The notes: generated by a model not told the origin, from the letters alone. A DNA stretch of 64,000 nucleotides from Oscillospiraceae bacterium (GCA_902778115.1 CACYWG010000001.1:264187-328186); one strand, 5' to 3'; counted from the first letter of the stretch, positions 8,699 through 17,953 are shown. Made by a program: numbers and translations.

Positions 8699-9979
8699 TC
8701 AATCCGGCTTCAGAACCTTTAGTTCCGGCATCATCATATAGCCCCAAACACTATGCCCCCATGACATCTGATTCGTCTGTAAAAAGTTCTGATTCTTCTC
8801 AAACACACAGATCTCCATGATTCTGTCATGGATCTGAGTCGTTCCAAACTGATTGACCGAATATAACACAAAATTACAATTGTACTTTCCTGGCGCAAGC
8901 CAATCTATAGGCATTTCAACAGATAATACATTCTTACCTTTCGTAAACTTCAAGCAAGGTGTTGTTGTAGTCATACCAATACGGATTTTATCAAGCGTCT
9001 GCAATATGATCCTTAATGAAACATTTTCAACTGGATTTTGGGCTGTACATTCAATTCCCAGTTTAATTTTTTCTTTTTGATCAAATATCGGCTGATCATG
9101 TTTGTTCAAAAAAGAAACTCGGTCAATATGAACGCGATTATCTATATCATTGAAAGGGCGCTCCTGCATACAGTCATATGAAATATTCATTTTATCATTC
9201 GTCTCCATATACAGGGCGATAGCTTGCTCTGTATCTCCGTCAAAAATGATCCGGCCGTGGTCCAATACGATACAGCGCTTGCAGAGTTGACGGATCGTGT
9301 TCATATTATGGCTCACATAAAGGACCGTTCTTCCCTCTCCCTCTGCGGCATCGCCCATTCTTCCCAGGCATTTCTGCTGGAACTTCATATCTCCCACGGC
9401 CAGGACTTCGTCCATGATCATGATCTCGCTGTCAAGATGTGCGGCAACAGAAAATGCGAGCTTGACGTACATACCGGAGGAATAGCGTTTGACCGGGGTA
9501 TCAATGAATTGCTCAACCTCGGAAAACTCAATGATCTGATCGATCTTCCTGTCGATCTCCGCACGCGTCATGCCTAAGATCGCGCCGTTCATGTAAATAT
9601 TCTCGCGGCCGGTCAGTTCAGGATGAAAGCCAGTGCCGACCTCCAGCATGGAGGCAATGCGCCCGTCGATCGAGATTTTTCCCGTGGTCGGCGCCGTCAC
9701 GCGGGACAGAAGCTTCAGCAGCGTGGACTTTCCAGCGCCGTTGTGGCCAATGATGCCGACCGCTTCCCCTTTTCTGACCTCCAGATTGATATCGTCCAGC
9801 GCCAGGAAACGCTCGCCGATCTTGACATCGGTCCTGGCGCCGATTTTGCTGTTGGGATCCTCTTTCCCGGTCTTGCGCGCCCACCAGGACTGGAGATCCG
9901 CTTGGAGAGTGCCGCCGCCGATCGCGCCGAGTCGATATTGTTTGCTCACATGTTCGATTTTGATTGCGAGTTCTTCCAT
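8699..9979 (-). CDS. Polysaccharide ABC exporter ATPase with C-terminal substrate-binding domain (Wzt/TagH-like)
   Basis: A 426-residue ATP-binding subunit of a polysaccharide or teichoic-acid exporter. Residues 1 to about 245 are the nucleotide-binding domain, with Walker A GHNGAGKST, the signature YSSGMYVKLAF and Walker B IMIMDEVLAVGD. Residues about 255-426 form an all-beta domain like the C-terminal domain of E. coli Wzt, which binds the finished polymer before export. Its permease partner lies 3 nt upstream. The two halves differ strongly in base composition: the ATPase part is near 60% GC, while several lines of the C-terminal part are near 30%. A swap of the binding domain is a likely explanation. 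Confidence 0.93.
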   Translation of the reverse strand: MEELAIKIEHVSKQYRLGAIGGGTLQADLQSWWARKTGKEDPNSKIGARTDVKIGERFLALDDINLEVRKGEAVGIIGHNGAGKSTLLKLLSRVTAPTTGKISIDGRIASMLEVGTGFHPELTGRENIYMNGAILGMTRAEIDRKIDQIIEFSEVEQFIDTPVKRYSSGMYVKLAFSVAAHLDSEIMIMDEVLAVGDMKFQQKCLGRMGDAAEGEGRTVLYVSHNMNTIRQLCKRCIVLDHGRIIFDGDTEQAIALYMETNDKMNISYDCMQERPFNDIDNRVHIDRVSFLNKHDQPIFDQKEKIKLGIECTAQNPVENVSLRIILQTLDKIRIGMTTTTPCLKFTKGKNVLSVEMPIDWLAPGKYNCNFVLYSVNQFGTTQIHDRIMEICVFEKNQNFLQTNQMSWGHSVWGYMMMPELKVLKPD

Positions 9980-9982
9980 ATT

Positions 9983-10840
9983 TCACACCGTGTCCATAAA
10001 TGTTTTTTCCACGTGGCTGAACAGCAGAACGCCGAGGAACAGGATGACCAGCGTGGTGATCCAGCCGATCCAGTAGTAGTTCCATTCGACAGCGCCAAAG
10101 CCGAGATAAGCATAGCGGAAAATGTTGATCAGCGTGGTTACGGGATTGCACATATAAAGCGCATGCCACTTTCCTCCGGGTGCGAAAGACGTCATGCTGT
10201 ACATATCATAAGCAACCGGTGAGCCGTACATCCACAGCTGGACACCAAAGCCGACCAGATTGGCCAAGTCGCGGTATTTCGTCGTCAGTGACGAAATGAT
10301 GATGCCAAAGCCCATGGAGAGCATCGCCAACTGGAGCAGCAGCACCGGAGTCATCAGGATCCACCAGTTTGGATGGACGCCCTGCTTCGTAAAGGTATAA
10401 TAAACAACGAAACCGATCAGGAACACATACTGGATTGCAAAGCTGATCAGTCTGGAAAGGACAGTCGAGATCGGCATGACAAGGCGGGGATAATACACTT
10501 TGCCCATGGTATGTGCGTTTGCAACGAAAGTGTTGGCCGTTGAGGACAGGCAGCCGCTGAAATACTGCCACAGGATCGTACCGCAGAAATAGAAGGCAAA
10601 GTGAGGAAGACCGCCGGGGGCGAGTCCCGCAATGTTGCCGAAAATGACCGTGAAGACGACCGTCGTCAGAAACGGCTGGATGAACGCCCAGGCCGGGCCG
10701 AGGATCGTCTGCTTATACTGCGAGACGAAACTCCGCTTGACAAACAGGAAGATCAGATCCCGGTAGTCCCAGACTTCTTTTAAATTGATATCAAACCATC
10801 CGGTTTTCGGAGTGATGACGGTAGTAAATTTCTGTTCCAT
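9983..10840 (-). CDS. Polysaccharide ABC exporter permease (Wzm/TagG-like)
   Basis: A 285-residue ABC-2-type permease with about six membrane segments and the family signature around residues 60-110 (GPAWAFIQPFLTTVVFTVIFG). The N-terminus lies in the cytoplasm, and the YRDLIFLFVKRSF stretch corresponds to the amphipathic interface helix. Together with the ATPase encoded 3 nt downstream it would form a Wzm-Wzt or TagG-TagH pair that moves an undecaprenyl-linked polymer across the membrane. This implies that at least one polymer of this locus is completed on the inside, or that this pair handles a second glycan. Confidence 0.93.
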   Translation of the reverse strand: MEQKFTTVITPKTGWFDINLKEVWDYRDLIFLFVKRSFVSQYKQTILGPAWAFIQPFLTTVVFTVIFGNIAGLAPGGLPHFAFYFCGTILWQYFSGCLSSTANTFVANAHTMGKVYYPRLVMPISTVLSRLISFAIQYVFLIGFVVYYTFTKQGVHPNWWILMTPVLLLQLAMLSMGFGIIISSLTTKYRDLANLVGFGVQLWMYGSPVAYDMYSMTSFAPGGKWHALYMCNPVTTLINIFRYAYLGFGAVEWNYYWIGWITTLVILFLGVLLFSHVEKTFMDTV

Positions 10841-10868
10841 ATAATAATCCTGCTTATATAGTTTCTTT

Positions 10869-11918
10869 TCAGCGTTTGTCTGTTTGATTTCCGTGAAATT
10901 TATAGAACAGGAACCAGCAGATAAAGCTGTCGCATTGTTTCGCGATCGTTCTGGTCACAGTTTTTCCCAGCTGTTCGGCGCCTCGTTTCGCTGCGGAATA
11001 GTAGACCGGGTCGGCGGTAAGGGCACGGTAAAGCTGTTTCCGCTCGCCGTAACCCACATTGTCGCTCTTCATGAAAAGCATGCGGAGTCGGTTGAAATAG
11101 TGCTTGTTGGCCGCCCAGCGTTCGATCTCCGGCTGCACCTCATCCAATATCCCCATACGCGCCGCAAGATCTGTGATCCCGTGCGCCATGATATGAGCGC
11201 TTTTGATCTCGGAATCTCCGAGCACACCGTGGTTGGACGGCACATATTGTTTATAACCCACGCGATAATCGTACTGCACTGAATCAATATAGACCAAACA
11301 ATCAACTGCAGCGAGATAGCGGGTATTGAAATCGAAGTCCTCCGCGCTCCTCATTCCCTCCCGGAAACGGATCTGATGCTCCTGGATCACATCCCGACGG
11401 TAGAGCTTACAGTACGGCGGAAACAGCCGGAACCGGAAAATCAACTCCCGGAAGTTTTCGGCGTTCAGACCGACTCCGCTGCGGAAGTCCATAACAAAGG
11501 GTGCGGGGAAGTCCCGTTTTTCTGGCCCGGTTTCCGAAAACGGCTGATAGTCTGAGAGAATCATGGTTCTGCCCATCTCATCAGAACACGCCTGCTGTGC
11601 CTGCATCAGATCAGACAGGTACTGTGGCCTGACCAGATCGTCAGCATCAGCAAAAACGATAAAATCGCCTTTTGCCTCGTCCAAACCGCGATTGCGCGCT
11701 TTGGAGACGCCACCGTTGGGCTGATGAATGACACAGATGCGAGAGTCATGTTCAGCATACGCGTCGCACAGCGCGCCGCTGCCGTCCTTCGACCCGTCGT
11801 CGACCAGGATCAGCTCAAAATTATGAAGACTTTGTTTGCTTATGCAGTCCACGCACTTCGGCAGATATGGCTCAACATTATAAACCGGAACAATGACCGA
11901 GATTTTAGGTTTTGTCAT
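10869..11918 (-). CDS. GT2 family glycosyltransferase
   Basis: A 349-residue GT2 enzyme: ISVIVPVYNVEPYL at residues 5-18, LVDDGSKDGSG near 40, GVSKARNRGLDEA near 75 and the metal-binding FADADD near 92. The remaining 240 residues form a variable acceptor domain without predicted membrane segments. It lies directly upstream of the exporter pair and downstream of another GT2 gene, all on the minus strand, and belongs to the same transcript. No specific sugar can be assigned. Confidence 0.9.
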   Translation of the reverse strand: MTKPKISVIVPVYNVEPYLPKCVDCISKQSLHNFELILVDDGSKDGSGALCDAYAEHDSRICVIHQPNGGVSKARNRGLDEAKGDFIVFADADDLVRPQYLSDLMQAQQACSDEMGRTMILSDYQPFSETGPEKRDFPAPFVMDFRSGVGLNAENFRELIFRFRLFPPYCKLYRRDVIQEHQIRFREGMRSAEDFDFNTRYLAAVDCLVYIDSVQYDYRVGYKQYVPSNHGVLGDSEIKSAHIMAHGITDLAARMGILDEVQPEIERWAANKHYFNRLRMLFMKSDNVGYGERKQLYRALTADPVYYSAAKRGAEQLGKTVTRTIAKQCDSFICWFLFYKFHGNQTDKR

Positions 11919-11942
11919 GGTCTGATCTCCCCAGGATCGGTA

Positions 11943-12938
11943 TTATCTCCCCAGCATCCGTCTCAGTTTCAATTCATATTGAAACAGTCGCGCCAGTTTG
12001 GGCGAAACCTGAGCCAGATAATACTCGAACTTCGGCGGGTGAACATGTTTTCGCAGATAAAGGATCGCTGACAGGAGTCCAACCCGATACTGTGCAGGGA
12101 CTTCTACGCCGTCCCGCCGCGCATAAATCGAGTATACAGCCAGGATTCGTTTCCGTTTGTTTTGAGCGGCTTCGACGATCTCATGCTCATTCTTTTCTGT
12201 AAAAAAGGCAATGCACTGATCGATTGCCCAGATATCGTCATAACGTTTGAGGCTGAAGTGCTCCTTGGTGATGCTGGCGTCTCTATAGCGGTATAGATAT
12301 AATTTTGCGCCGAGCACGGACACGAGCTTGGCCCGATAGCAAGCAATCGGTATCATTGCCTGATCTTCATGGATCCTTCCGACAGGAAAGTGAAGACTCT
12401 CAAGCAAATCCTTTCGAAACAGCTTCCCCCACGCATTGATTGGAACCGCCGCACTGCCATTATAGAGCGCGATACAGGCATCCTTCCCGGATAAATGCGA
12501 ATATCCGGAGGATGAGGCAGAACTGCTGATATTGTTATCTTCAGGATTATTGAATTCAATCGGTTTGCATATTGAAATGCCGACGTCCTGCGAATCCATA
12601 GCATTCAGCAGATATTCCAGGTACTGCGGTACGACCAGATCGTCGCTGTCAATGAATGTGATATACTCCCCTTTTGCAACGTCCATGCCGCTGTTTCTTG
12701 CACCGGAGAGGCCCATGTTTTCCTGGTGGATCACGCGAATGCGCGGATCCCGCGCAGCGTAAGAGTCGCAGATGGCGCCGCAGTTGTCGGGCGAACCGTC
12801 ATCGACCAGGATCAATTCAAAATCTGTATAAGTCTGTGCCAGGATACTGTTGATACAGGCTGGCAGATATTGTTCGACTTTGTATACGGGAACAATGACG
12901 GAAATTGTTGGCTGCTTTGGTTTCAACTCAGTACACAT
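11943..12938 (-). CDS. GT2 family glycosyltransferase
   Basis: A 331-residue GT2 enzyme with ISVIVPVYKVEQYL at the N-terminus, LVDDGSPDNCG, GLSGARNSGMDVA and the FIDSDD metal site, followed by a variable C-terminal domain. I start it at the ATG at 12938, which overlaps the stop codon of the racemase gene (TGATG) and has AAAGAG 8 nt upstream; a GTG at 12947 is possible but has a poorer ribosome site. It closely resembles the GT2 at 6778-7755 in length and motif spacing. Donor unknown. Confidence 0.9.
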   Translation of the reverse strand: MCTELKPKQPTISVIVPVYKVEQYLPACINSILAQTYTDFELILVDDGSPDNCGAICDSYAARDPRIRVIHQENMGLSGARNSGMDVAKGEYITFIDSDDLVVPQYLEYLLNAMDSQDVGISICKPIEFNNPEDNNISSSASSSGYSHLSGKDACIALYNGSAAVPINAWGKLFRKDLLESLHFPVGRIHEDQAMIPIACYRAKLVSVLGAKLYLYRYRDASITKEHFSLKRYDDIWAIDQCIAFFTEKNEHEIVEAAQNKRKRILAVYSIYARRDGVEVPAQYRVGLLSAILYLRKHVHPPKFEYYLAQVSPKLARLFQYELKLRRMLGR

Positions 12939-13642
12939 CAGCGGCACTCTTTCTGCAATACCCGAATCGCACTCATCAGAGGATCATAGATCCGCAGATG
13001 ATTAAAAATATCCGCAGGAACATGCGAATAAAGAACAGGAAATTCTGTGCAGCCCAGGATCAGCGCATTTGTGGAAAAAGAGGAGACCAGCTGGATAAAA
13101 CGCCGGACGACATCCGGAGTGATGTGATCCTGCTTGACCGCTTCGATCAATTCTCTCTGCATCAGATACTGTTCATTTTCAGGAACCCTGATCGTGACGC
13201 CGTAATTGGCGAGCGCTTTTTCAAATACACCCGAGCGGATCGTTCCTTCCGACGCGATCAGGGCAACTTCCTTCTCCCCGGCAGCAGCAATCTCCCGGCA
13301 GCATGCGTCGATAATGCTGATGATCTTCCCCTGCGCATCGGGAACGTTTTGATAGATATCCTCCAGGAAGCAGTGCGAAGTGTTGCAGGCAAGGATGATC
13401 TTTGTCGCGCCGGCCTTCAACAGAGAGCGGACAGAATCAGACAGTTCTTCCACCAGCTGCGCGCGCTGCTTTCCTTCCAGGACCGCCAGCACTCTGCTTG
13501 GCATCGTGCAGCGGTTGTCGATCAGGATCCGGGGACGATCCCACTCTTTTGCGGCGGGAAATGCATTCAGTAATTCACCGAAGAAGTGCAGGGTTGCGTA
13601 TGAACCCATCCCGCCGAGAACGCCAATGACATCCTGATACAT
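12938..13642 (-). CDS. Aspartate/glutamate racemase family protein
   Basis: A 234-residue protein of the aspartate/glutamate racemase superfamily. The two cysteines that act as the acid-base pair in cofactor-independent racemases are both present, in ACNTSH (about residue 85) and LGCTEFP (about residue 195), and the N-terminal VLGGMGS loop matches the aspartate racemase branch. It would interconvert L- and D-forms of an acidic amino acid or a related compound. Its place inside the tight LicD / HAD / nucleotidyltransferase gene run suggests that it makes a building block for a polymer substituent rather than for peptidoglycan. That role is inferred from context only. Confidence 0.85.
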   Translation of the reverse strand: MYQDVIGVLGGMGSYATLHFFGELLNAFPAAKEWDRPRILIDNRCTMPSRVLAVLEGKQRAQLVEELSDSVRSLLKAGATKIILACNTSHCFLEDIYQNVPDAQGKIISIIDACCREIAAAGEKEVALIASEGTIRSGVFEKALANYGVTIRVPENEQYLMQRELIEAVKQDHITPDVVRRFIQLVSSFSTNALILGCTEFPVLYSHVPADIFNHLRIYDPLMSAIRVLQKECR

Positions 13643-13645
13643 GCT

Positions 13646-14296
13646 TCAGTCCTCATATCCGTTGCGCACCCATTGAACGGCGCGCTCATAATCGTCGATC
13701 GTATCGATCTCTTTTGTTCTGATCTGAACCATGGGGATCGGCAGCATCGGTTCGATCAAATGGAACACGTGTCTGGTCCCCGGCTTGAGCTGATCGCTTC
13801 GGATCTTTGCCAGGCCGGTCCATTCATAGTCGCCGTATTCTTTTGAGAATCCGGTGACGCATTTGACTCCGTTGATCATCTGCGTCGGCATCGTCCACGG
13901 GTTATCCGTTGACGGAGTCGTACCGCCGACACAGCTTCCATCATATTCGATGACCTTGATCAGGTCCTCCGGGTGCACCAGGAGATCGCCGTCCAGCGCG
14001 ACAACATACTCCCGGCCAAATTTGGCGCCAAGGCAGAAGCTCGCACCGGTCCCGGTGTTGCGGTAATCATGGTTGAAGGCGAAAAGGACATCCTTCCGAA
14101 CCGAACTCACCAGTTCGATCACTTTTTCGGCCTGATAGCCGACGACAACACGAATATCGTCATAATCCTTCAGCATGTCCAACTGGCGCTCGATCAGCGT
14201 CTTCCCTTCCACCTCAACCAGCGCTTTTGTGCAGCAAAGGCCAAGACGGGTTCCCATACCGGCGCAGCTGATTACAATGCTCACATTGTTTTTCAT
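13646..14296 (-). CDS. Sugar-phosphate/phosphocholine-type nucleotidyltransferase (LicC-like)
   Basis: A 216-residue nucleotidyltransferase with the N-terminal SCAGMGTRLG loop, a lysine in CTKALVEVEGKTLIERQ, and the YVVALDGDLLV metal site. These are the marks of small NTP-transferases such as LicC (CTP:phosphocholine cytidylyltransferase) and sugar-1-phosphate uridylyltransferases. The ATG at 14296 is chosen because GGGAGAAA lies 7 nt upstream and the protein then opens like its relatives; the upstream reading would overlap the HAD gene. Together with the adjacent LicD it could supply a CDP-activated group. The actual substrate is unknown. Confidence 0.85.
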   Translation of the reverse strand: MKNNVSIVISCAGMGTRLGLCCTKALVEVEGKTLIERQLDMLKDYDDIRVVVGYQAEKVIELVSSVRKDVLFAFNHDYRNTGTGASFCLGAKFGREYVVALDGDLLVHPEDLIKVIEYDGSCVGGTTPSTDNPWTMPTQMINGVKCVTGFSKEYGDYEWTGLAKIRSDQLKPGTRHVFHLIEPMLPIPMVQIRTKEIDTIDDYERAVQWVRNGYED

Positions 14297-14315
14297 ATCG
14301 TTTTTCTCCCGACGG

Positions 14316-14924
14316 TCATTCGCACAGCGTACGAAGGAAAGCGCAAAGCCTCTCCTCATCATACACTACATGCGTCGCATTGCTCATGAGAGAATAGGCC
14401 ACCGGACGAACGCCGCCGTAGCCGATCCCAACCTCCGCCAACCGGACCATATCAGCGTCATTGCTTCCGTCTCCAATCGCAACGACCGGCTGCACGAACT
14501 GTTGAACAACCAGTTCCTTATCCAGGACACTGTTTACCCTGAGCAGCATATCGTTTTCCACACTGGCCGCAGAGCAGTAGCAGTGTGTCATGGGAAGACC
14601 GATCTTTTTGATAAGCGGTTCTATCCAAACGTCCAGATTGCCGGTTACGATATAGCAGCGTTCCCTGTTTTCGGCAATAAAGTCGACGATCTTTTCATTC
14701 AGCGGCGTCTGTTCAACAATCCGGGATACCGTTGAAATAGGAATCGTTTTCAGCATGTCAACCCGCATCAGGAAGCTGCTTTTGAACGGCAGCTCACCGT
14801 GCATGGTTCTTTCAGTCAGTTCCGCGATCTGCTTTGCCTTTCCAACCTGCTCGGCAAGCGCTGGCAAAATTTCAACTTTTGTGACAGTCGCATCCAGATC
14901 AAATAGAAATACGCGGTTATTCAA
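14316..14924 (-). CDS. HAD-superfamily phosphatase, phosphoserine-phosphatase-like
   Basis: A 202-residue HAD enzyme: motif I FDLDATVT (nucleophile aspartate D9 and acid/base D11), a threonine in YIVTGNLDVW for motif II, and motif IV AIGDGSNDADM. The layout follows the SerB-like branch (HAD-IB), whose members hydrolyse small phosphomonoesters. The start is a TTG that overlaps the LicD stop (TTGA) with GGAGGG 6 nt upstream. It lies in a four-gene block with LicD, a nucleotidyltransferase and a racemase. A role in making the precursor that the nucleotidyltransferase activates is an inference. Confidence 0.87.
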   Translation of the reverse strand: MNNRVFLFDLDATVTKVEILPALAEQVGKAKQIAELTERTMHGELPFKSSFLMRVDMLKTIPISTVSRIVEQTPLNEKIVDFIAENRERCYIVTGNLDVWIEPLIKKIGLPMTHCYCSAASVENDMLLRVNSVLDKELVVQQFVQPVVAIGDGSNDADMVRLAEVGIGYGGVRPVAYSLMSNATHVVYDEERLCAFLRTLCE

Positions 14925-15943
14925 GACAGACCCTCCACTTCCAGTTCGATGATCCCGGCCTTACGAAGATATGCAAATCCCTCTTCCAGCCCTTCGTCAA
15001 ACTCAGTCGTATGAGGCTCGTTAATGGAAAACGGCAGTTTCCAATAATCTCCGTACGAGTACCCCAGCGCTCTTTCATAATGCTTCCAGACAGAATAACG
15101 CTGTCCTTCGAATTCCACTTCATCCTTTAAGAGCGGAAAATAATCCGATACCTTTCGAATTCCTCGCTCGTCACGGCTCCACCACGGGCAGTTGATCGGC
15201 TCACAGAAATAATCGCCATGACCGAACTGGGGGAAATCGCGCATCTGCCGCTCCTCAAATTCCGCCGTTTGCCTGTCAAGTTCAGAATTTGCCTGTGGCC
15301 GGCACCCCTGCTCGTTCAAATATGGACTTGCAAGCTCCTGTATCCTGCGAATATGCTCCTTGTTTGCTCTTTGCGTTTCTGCCCACACGCGATCCAACGT
15401 TTCTTCGGTCACATCAATATAATCGAACACCAAAATGTCAATCCAGAACACATCGACCGCCCGGAATTTCACTTTGGAAACCTTTAGGCCCTCACGATAG
15501 TTATAGCAGTATTGAACCACGAGCTCCGGATCGTTTTCCAAAAGCGTTCTCAATTTCAGGTAATCATGCTTCAGCATCCCGATATCCACATCGTTATCCC
15601 AGGGAATGAAGCCTTTATGCCGAACTGCGCCCATAAGCGTACCGCCCACGAGGAAGAGTTCCATGCCATTATTATCGCAGACTTCTTTCACCCGGCGCAG
15701 AATATAGTTTTCCGCCAGCTGGATATTGCGAAGCCTGCCGGTCGCTTTCGGCATCTGCAGGAAAACGCGCTCTTTCGTTTGTTGCATCGTCTCGCCCGGC
15801 TGCATCTGAGAGAGCCAGAAAAGATACTCGTTTTTCTCATTTGTTTCGCGTATACTTTTCTTTATTTCATTCATTTTGGCCTGCATACGGCGCTCCGTAC
15901 GGTAAGCGGGCGAAAGATTTTTTATCAGTGTTCGGATGCTCAT
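14921..15943 (-). CDS. LicD family phosphotransferase
   Basis: A 340-residue LicD protein. The diagnostic block lies near residue 100: GGTLMGAVRHKGFIPWDNDVDI, split here as GGTLMGAVRHKG then FIPWDNDVDIG, including the DxD metal site of the nucleotidyltransferase fold. LicD of pneumococcus moves phosphocholine from CDP-choline to teichoic acid, and fukutin-type relatives move ribitol or glycerol phosphate. Its position just upstream of a LicC-like gene fits a CDP-X-dependent transfer onto the polymer. It is longer than the two other LicD proteins in the locus, with extra helical sequence at the N-terminus. Confidence 0.9.
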   Translation of the reverse strand: MSIRTLIKNLSPAYRTERRMQAKMNEIKKSIRETNEKNEYLFWLSQMQPGETMQQTKERVFLQMPKATGRLRNIQLAENYILRRVKEVCDNNGMELFLVGGTLMGAVRHKGFIPWDNDVDIGMLKHDYLKLRTLLENDPELVVQYCYNYREGLKVSKVKFRAVDVFWIDILVFDYIDVTEETLDRVWAETQRANKEHIRRIQELASPYLNEQGCRPQANSELDRQTAEFEERQMRDFPQFGHGDYFCEPINCPWWSRDERGIRKVSDYFPLLKDEVEFEGQRYSVWKHYERALGYSYGDYWKLPFSINEPHTTEFDEGLEEGFAYLRKAGIIELEVEGLS

Positions 15944-15944
15944 T

Positions 15945-16928
15945 TTAGGTTTTCTCTCCTTGATGCTGTGTTAACGTAACGGCCTTTCTGTGCTTTCCGG
16001 CGAGCCACGGGCACCAGCGGTTGATCGCATAGATCGTCGGAATCTCCAAAATCGTAACCCCAAGAAGCATAACTAATCCCGGTCCAATGGGGGTAGAAGC
16101 GAAATCACTGATTCCAATCAAGACAGCTATCACCGCATAGTAAAAATGATGCGTTCCAAATATCGTGATCGTGTTTTTCCCTGTCTCTACCAGCGCTCTG
16201 TCCGTTCTTGGGCCAAGCGGGACTTTGCCTGCCTGGATGATCACATACGCTCCGCTTATGCCGCTGAGCATATAGAGCAAATCCTTAAGCATAGAACCTC
16301 CGTCATTCTTTCCAAAGAACAGGCCAACGGAAAAAACGATCAACGCAGCGACAGCACAGAGTCCGGGATAAAAATTATGGAAAAGAGAATGCATACAATA
16401 ACCGAAGGTGAAAAAGAGATTATAATAGAGCGCGCTTCGGACTGTTGCAATATAGGCATTGTCCCTCGGGAGGAAGCGGGAGGCGGCATAAAGCAGACAG
16501 ACTGTGATAATAAGGATCCGTTTGTCCTTTATCACTTTGACCAACGCATAAAACAGGAGTTCGATAAGGAATAGATCCACTATAAACCACAAATTGTGGT
16601 CATTAAAGCTGAATGTCAGCGTGTTGAAAAGATATCCCTTGATATTCAGAGTGACCCCATGGCGGACAATATCAGTCAGGATTCCAAGGATTTCAATATA
16701 AATGAATGGGAGTCCGAAGGCAAACAGCCTTGATTTCAAAAACGGGCCGAATTGTCTCTGATCCGCCTTTGTATGTTGGAATAAGATGCCACTGATCACG
16801 AAAAACGCTGGCATATGGAAGGCGTAAATCACGTTGAAGACAGGGCCGCTCTGCCAGATATGACCGATAACAACGAGAATAATCAGATACCCTTTTGCCC
16901 TGTCCAGATAATCCAAGCGTTTTGTCAT
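15945..16928 (-). CDS. Acyltransferase 3 family membrane protein
   Basis: A 327-residue integral membrane protein of the acyltransferase 3 (OafA/NodX-like) family with about ten membrane segments. The N-terminal RLDYLDRAKGYLIILVVIGH contains the conserved arginine and histidine of the family. Such proteins carry acetyl or other acyl groups across the membrane to sugars of surface polysaccharides. The ATG at 16928 is chosen because AAAGGTGA precedes it; the longer reading overlaps the Stealth gene, which stops at 16939. It lies between the Stealth and LicD genes and is probably an O-acetylase of the polymer. Confidence 0.88.
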   Translation of the reverse strand: MTKRLDYLDRAKGYLIILVVIGHIWQSGPVFNVIYAFHMPAFFVISGILFQHTKADQRQFGPFLKSRLFAFGLPFIYIEILGILTDIVRHGVTLNIKGYLFNTLTFSFNDHNLWFIVDLFLIELLFYALVKVIKDKRILIITVCLLYAASRFLPRDNAYIATVRSALYYNLFFTFGYCMHSLFHNFYPGLCAVAALIVFSVGLFFGKNDGGSMLKDLLYMLSGISGAYVIIQAGKVPLGPRTDRALVETGKNTITIFGTHHFYYAVIAVLIGISDFASTPIGPGLVMLLGVTILEIPTIYAINRWCPWLAGKHRKAVTLTQHQGEKT

Positions 16929-16938
16929 ACGTTCACCT

Positions 16939-17940
16939 TTATTTTTCAAATTTGCTCTTTTCCGGCAGAATGACATCAAATGCTTCGTGCAGTCTTCCGG
17001 AAAGTGTTACGAAATCAACATCTTTGCTCGGGTCGTTGATACAGACCATGTCATGATTCTGCCCGACGATCGTGCGGCAGAGCGCGTCGATACTGGAATC
17101 CATGACATCCTCAACGACATTATCGACAACATAGGGGGCAAATGTACCCTTAGCCAGCTGCCACCAGATGGCAAGCCACTGGTTGACGTCGTCATTCGAC
17201 CGGAATCGGTTCCGGCAGGTCTGATCAAGGAGCGCGGGCTCCCGCTGCCAGATTTCCTCAAAGGTCCAGCGAAGAAAGGCGGCCGGAGCGTGCAGGTTCT
17301 TGAATCCCAGAAACGACTCCGGAAACAGCTTCTCAACAGCTTTCGTTCTTATATTGTCCTGCCAGCGGTAAGAGCGGCTGAGGTATTTTCCCTGATTCCG
17401 ACGTACCTGTTCTGTTTTGTTAAAATGATTATTGATTGTACGCAGATCATTTGTAATCAAATGCTGCCAGATGCCGGGGACGCCCACGAATTGCGCCGGC
17501 ACTTCGGCGCCATAGCTGCATGGCTGACCGTCGCGGAAGAAATCTCGCTCCTTCATCGGTCTCAGCAGAAACATGTCATCATTAAAAAACACAAAGTGAT
17601 CAGCCAAATCCGGAATTCGGTGGATATTCATTTCGATCGTATTTGCACTGAACGTAGGCAGGTACTCATGAGGAATATAATCCGCATGCTTGACGTGATG
17701 CAGCTTGGGATGGTTCAGATTCAGCCAGGGCGGCACATGACCGCAGGTAACGAAATGGATCATTCTCACCCATGGAGCAAAGTTTTCGATCGCGCGGAAC
17801 CAATAGGGCATCAGTCCCCAGTCGCGGAATCGGTTGGGCGCATTGCTGTCGTCAATCACATTGCCCTGATATTTTCTTTTTTCTGCAAGCCATTCCGGGT
17901 CGTTTCCGTCGACCCAGAGGACTACAAAATCAATATCCAT
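16939..17940 (-). CDS. Stealth family sugar-phosphate transferase
   Basis: A 333-residue protein of the Stealth family. Conserved regions are in order: CR1 IDFVVLWVDGNDPEW at the N-terminus, CR2 RDWGLMPYWFRAIENFAPWV near residue 40, CR3 around ANTIEMNIHRIPDLADHFV and FNDDMFLLRP, and CR4 near the C-terminus. Characterised members (for example the N. meningitidis and S. coelicolor capsule polymerases, and GlcNAc-1-phosphotransferase in animals) transfer sugar-1-phosphate from UDP-sugars and make phosphodiester links. A phosphodiester in the backbone or a side branch of the polymer is therefore expected. It is followed by the acyltransferase gene and preceded by a beta-propeller protein. Confidence 0.92.
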   Translation of the reverse strand: MDIDFVVLWVDGNDPEWLAEKRKYQGNVIDDSNAPNRFRDWGLMPYWFRAIENFAPWVRMIHFVTCGHVPPWLNLNHPKLHHVKHADYIPHEYLPTFSANTIEMNIHRIPDLADHFVFFNDDMFLLRPMKERDFFRDGQPCSYGAEVPAQFVGVPGIWQHLITNDLRTINNHFNKTEQVRRNQGKYLSRSYRWQDNIRTKAVEKLFPESFLGFKNLHAPAAFLRWTFEEIWQREPALLDQTCRNRFRSNDDVNQWLAIWWQLAKGTFAPYVVDNVVEDVMDSSIDALCRTIVGQNHDMVCINDPSKDVDFVTLSGRLHEAFDVILPEKSKFEK

Positions 17941-17953
17941 GATTCGTCCTGTC

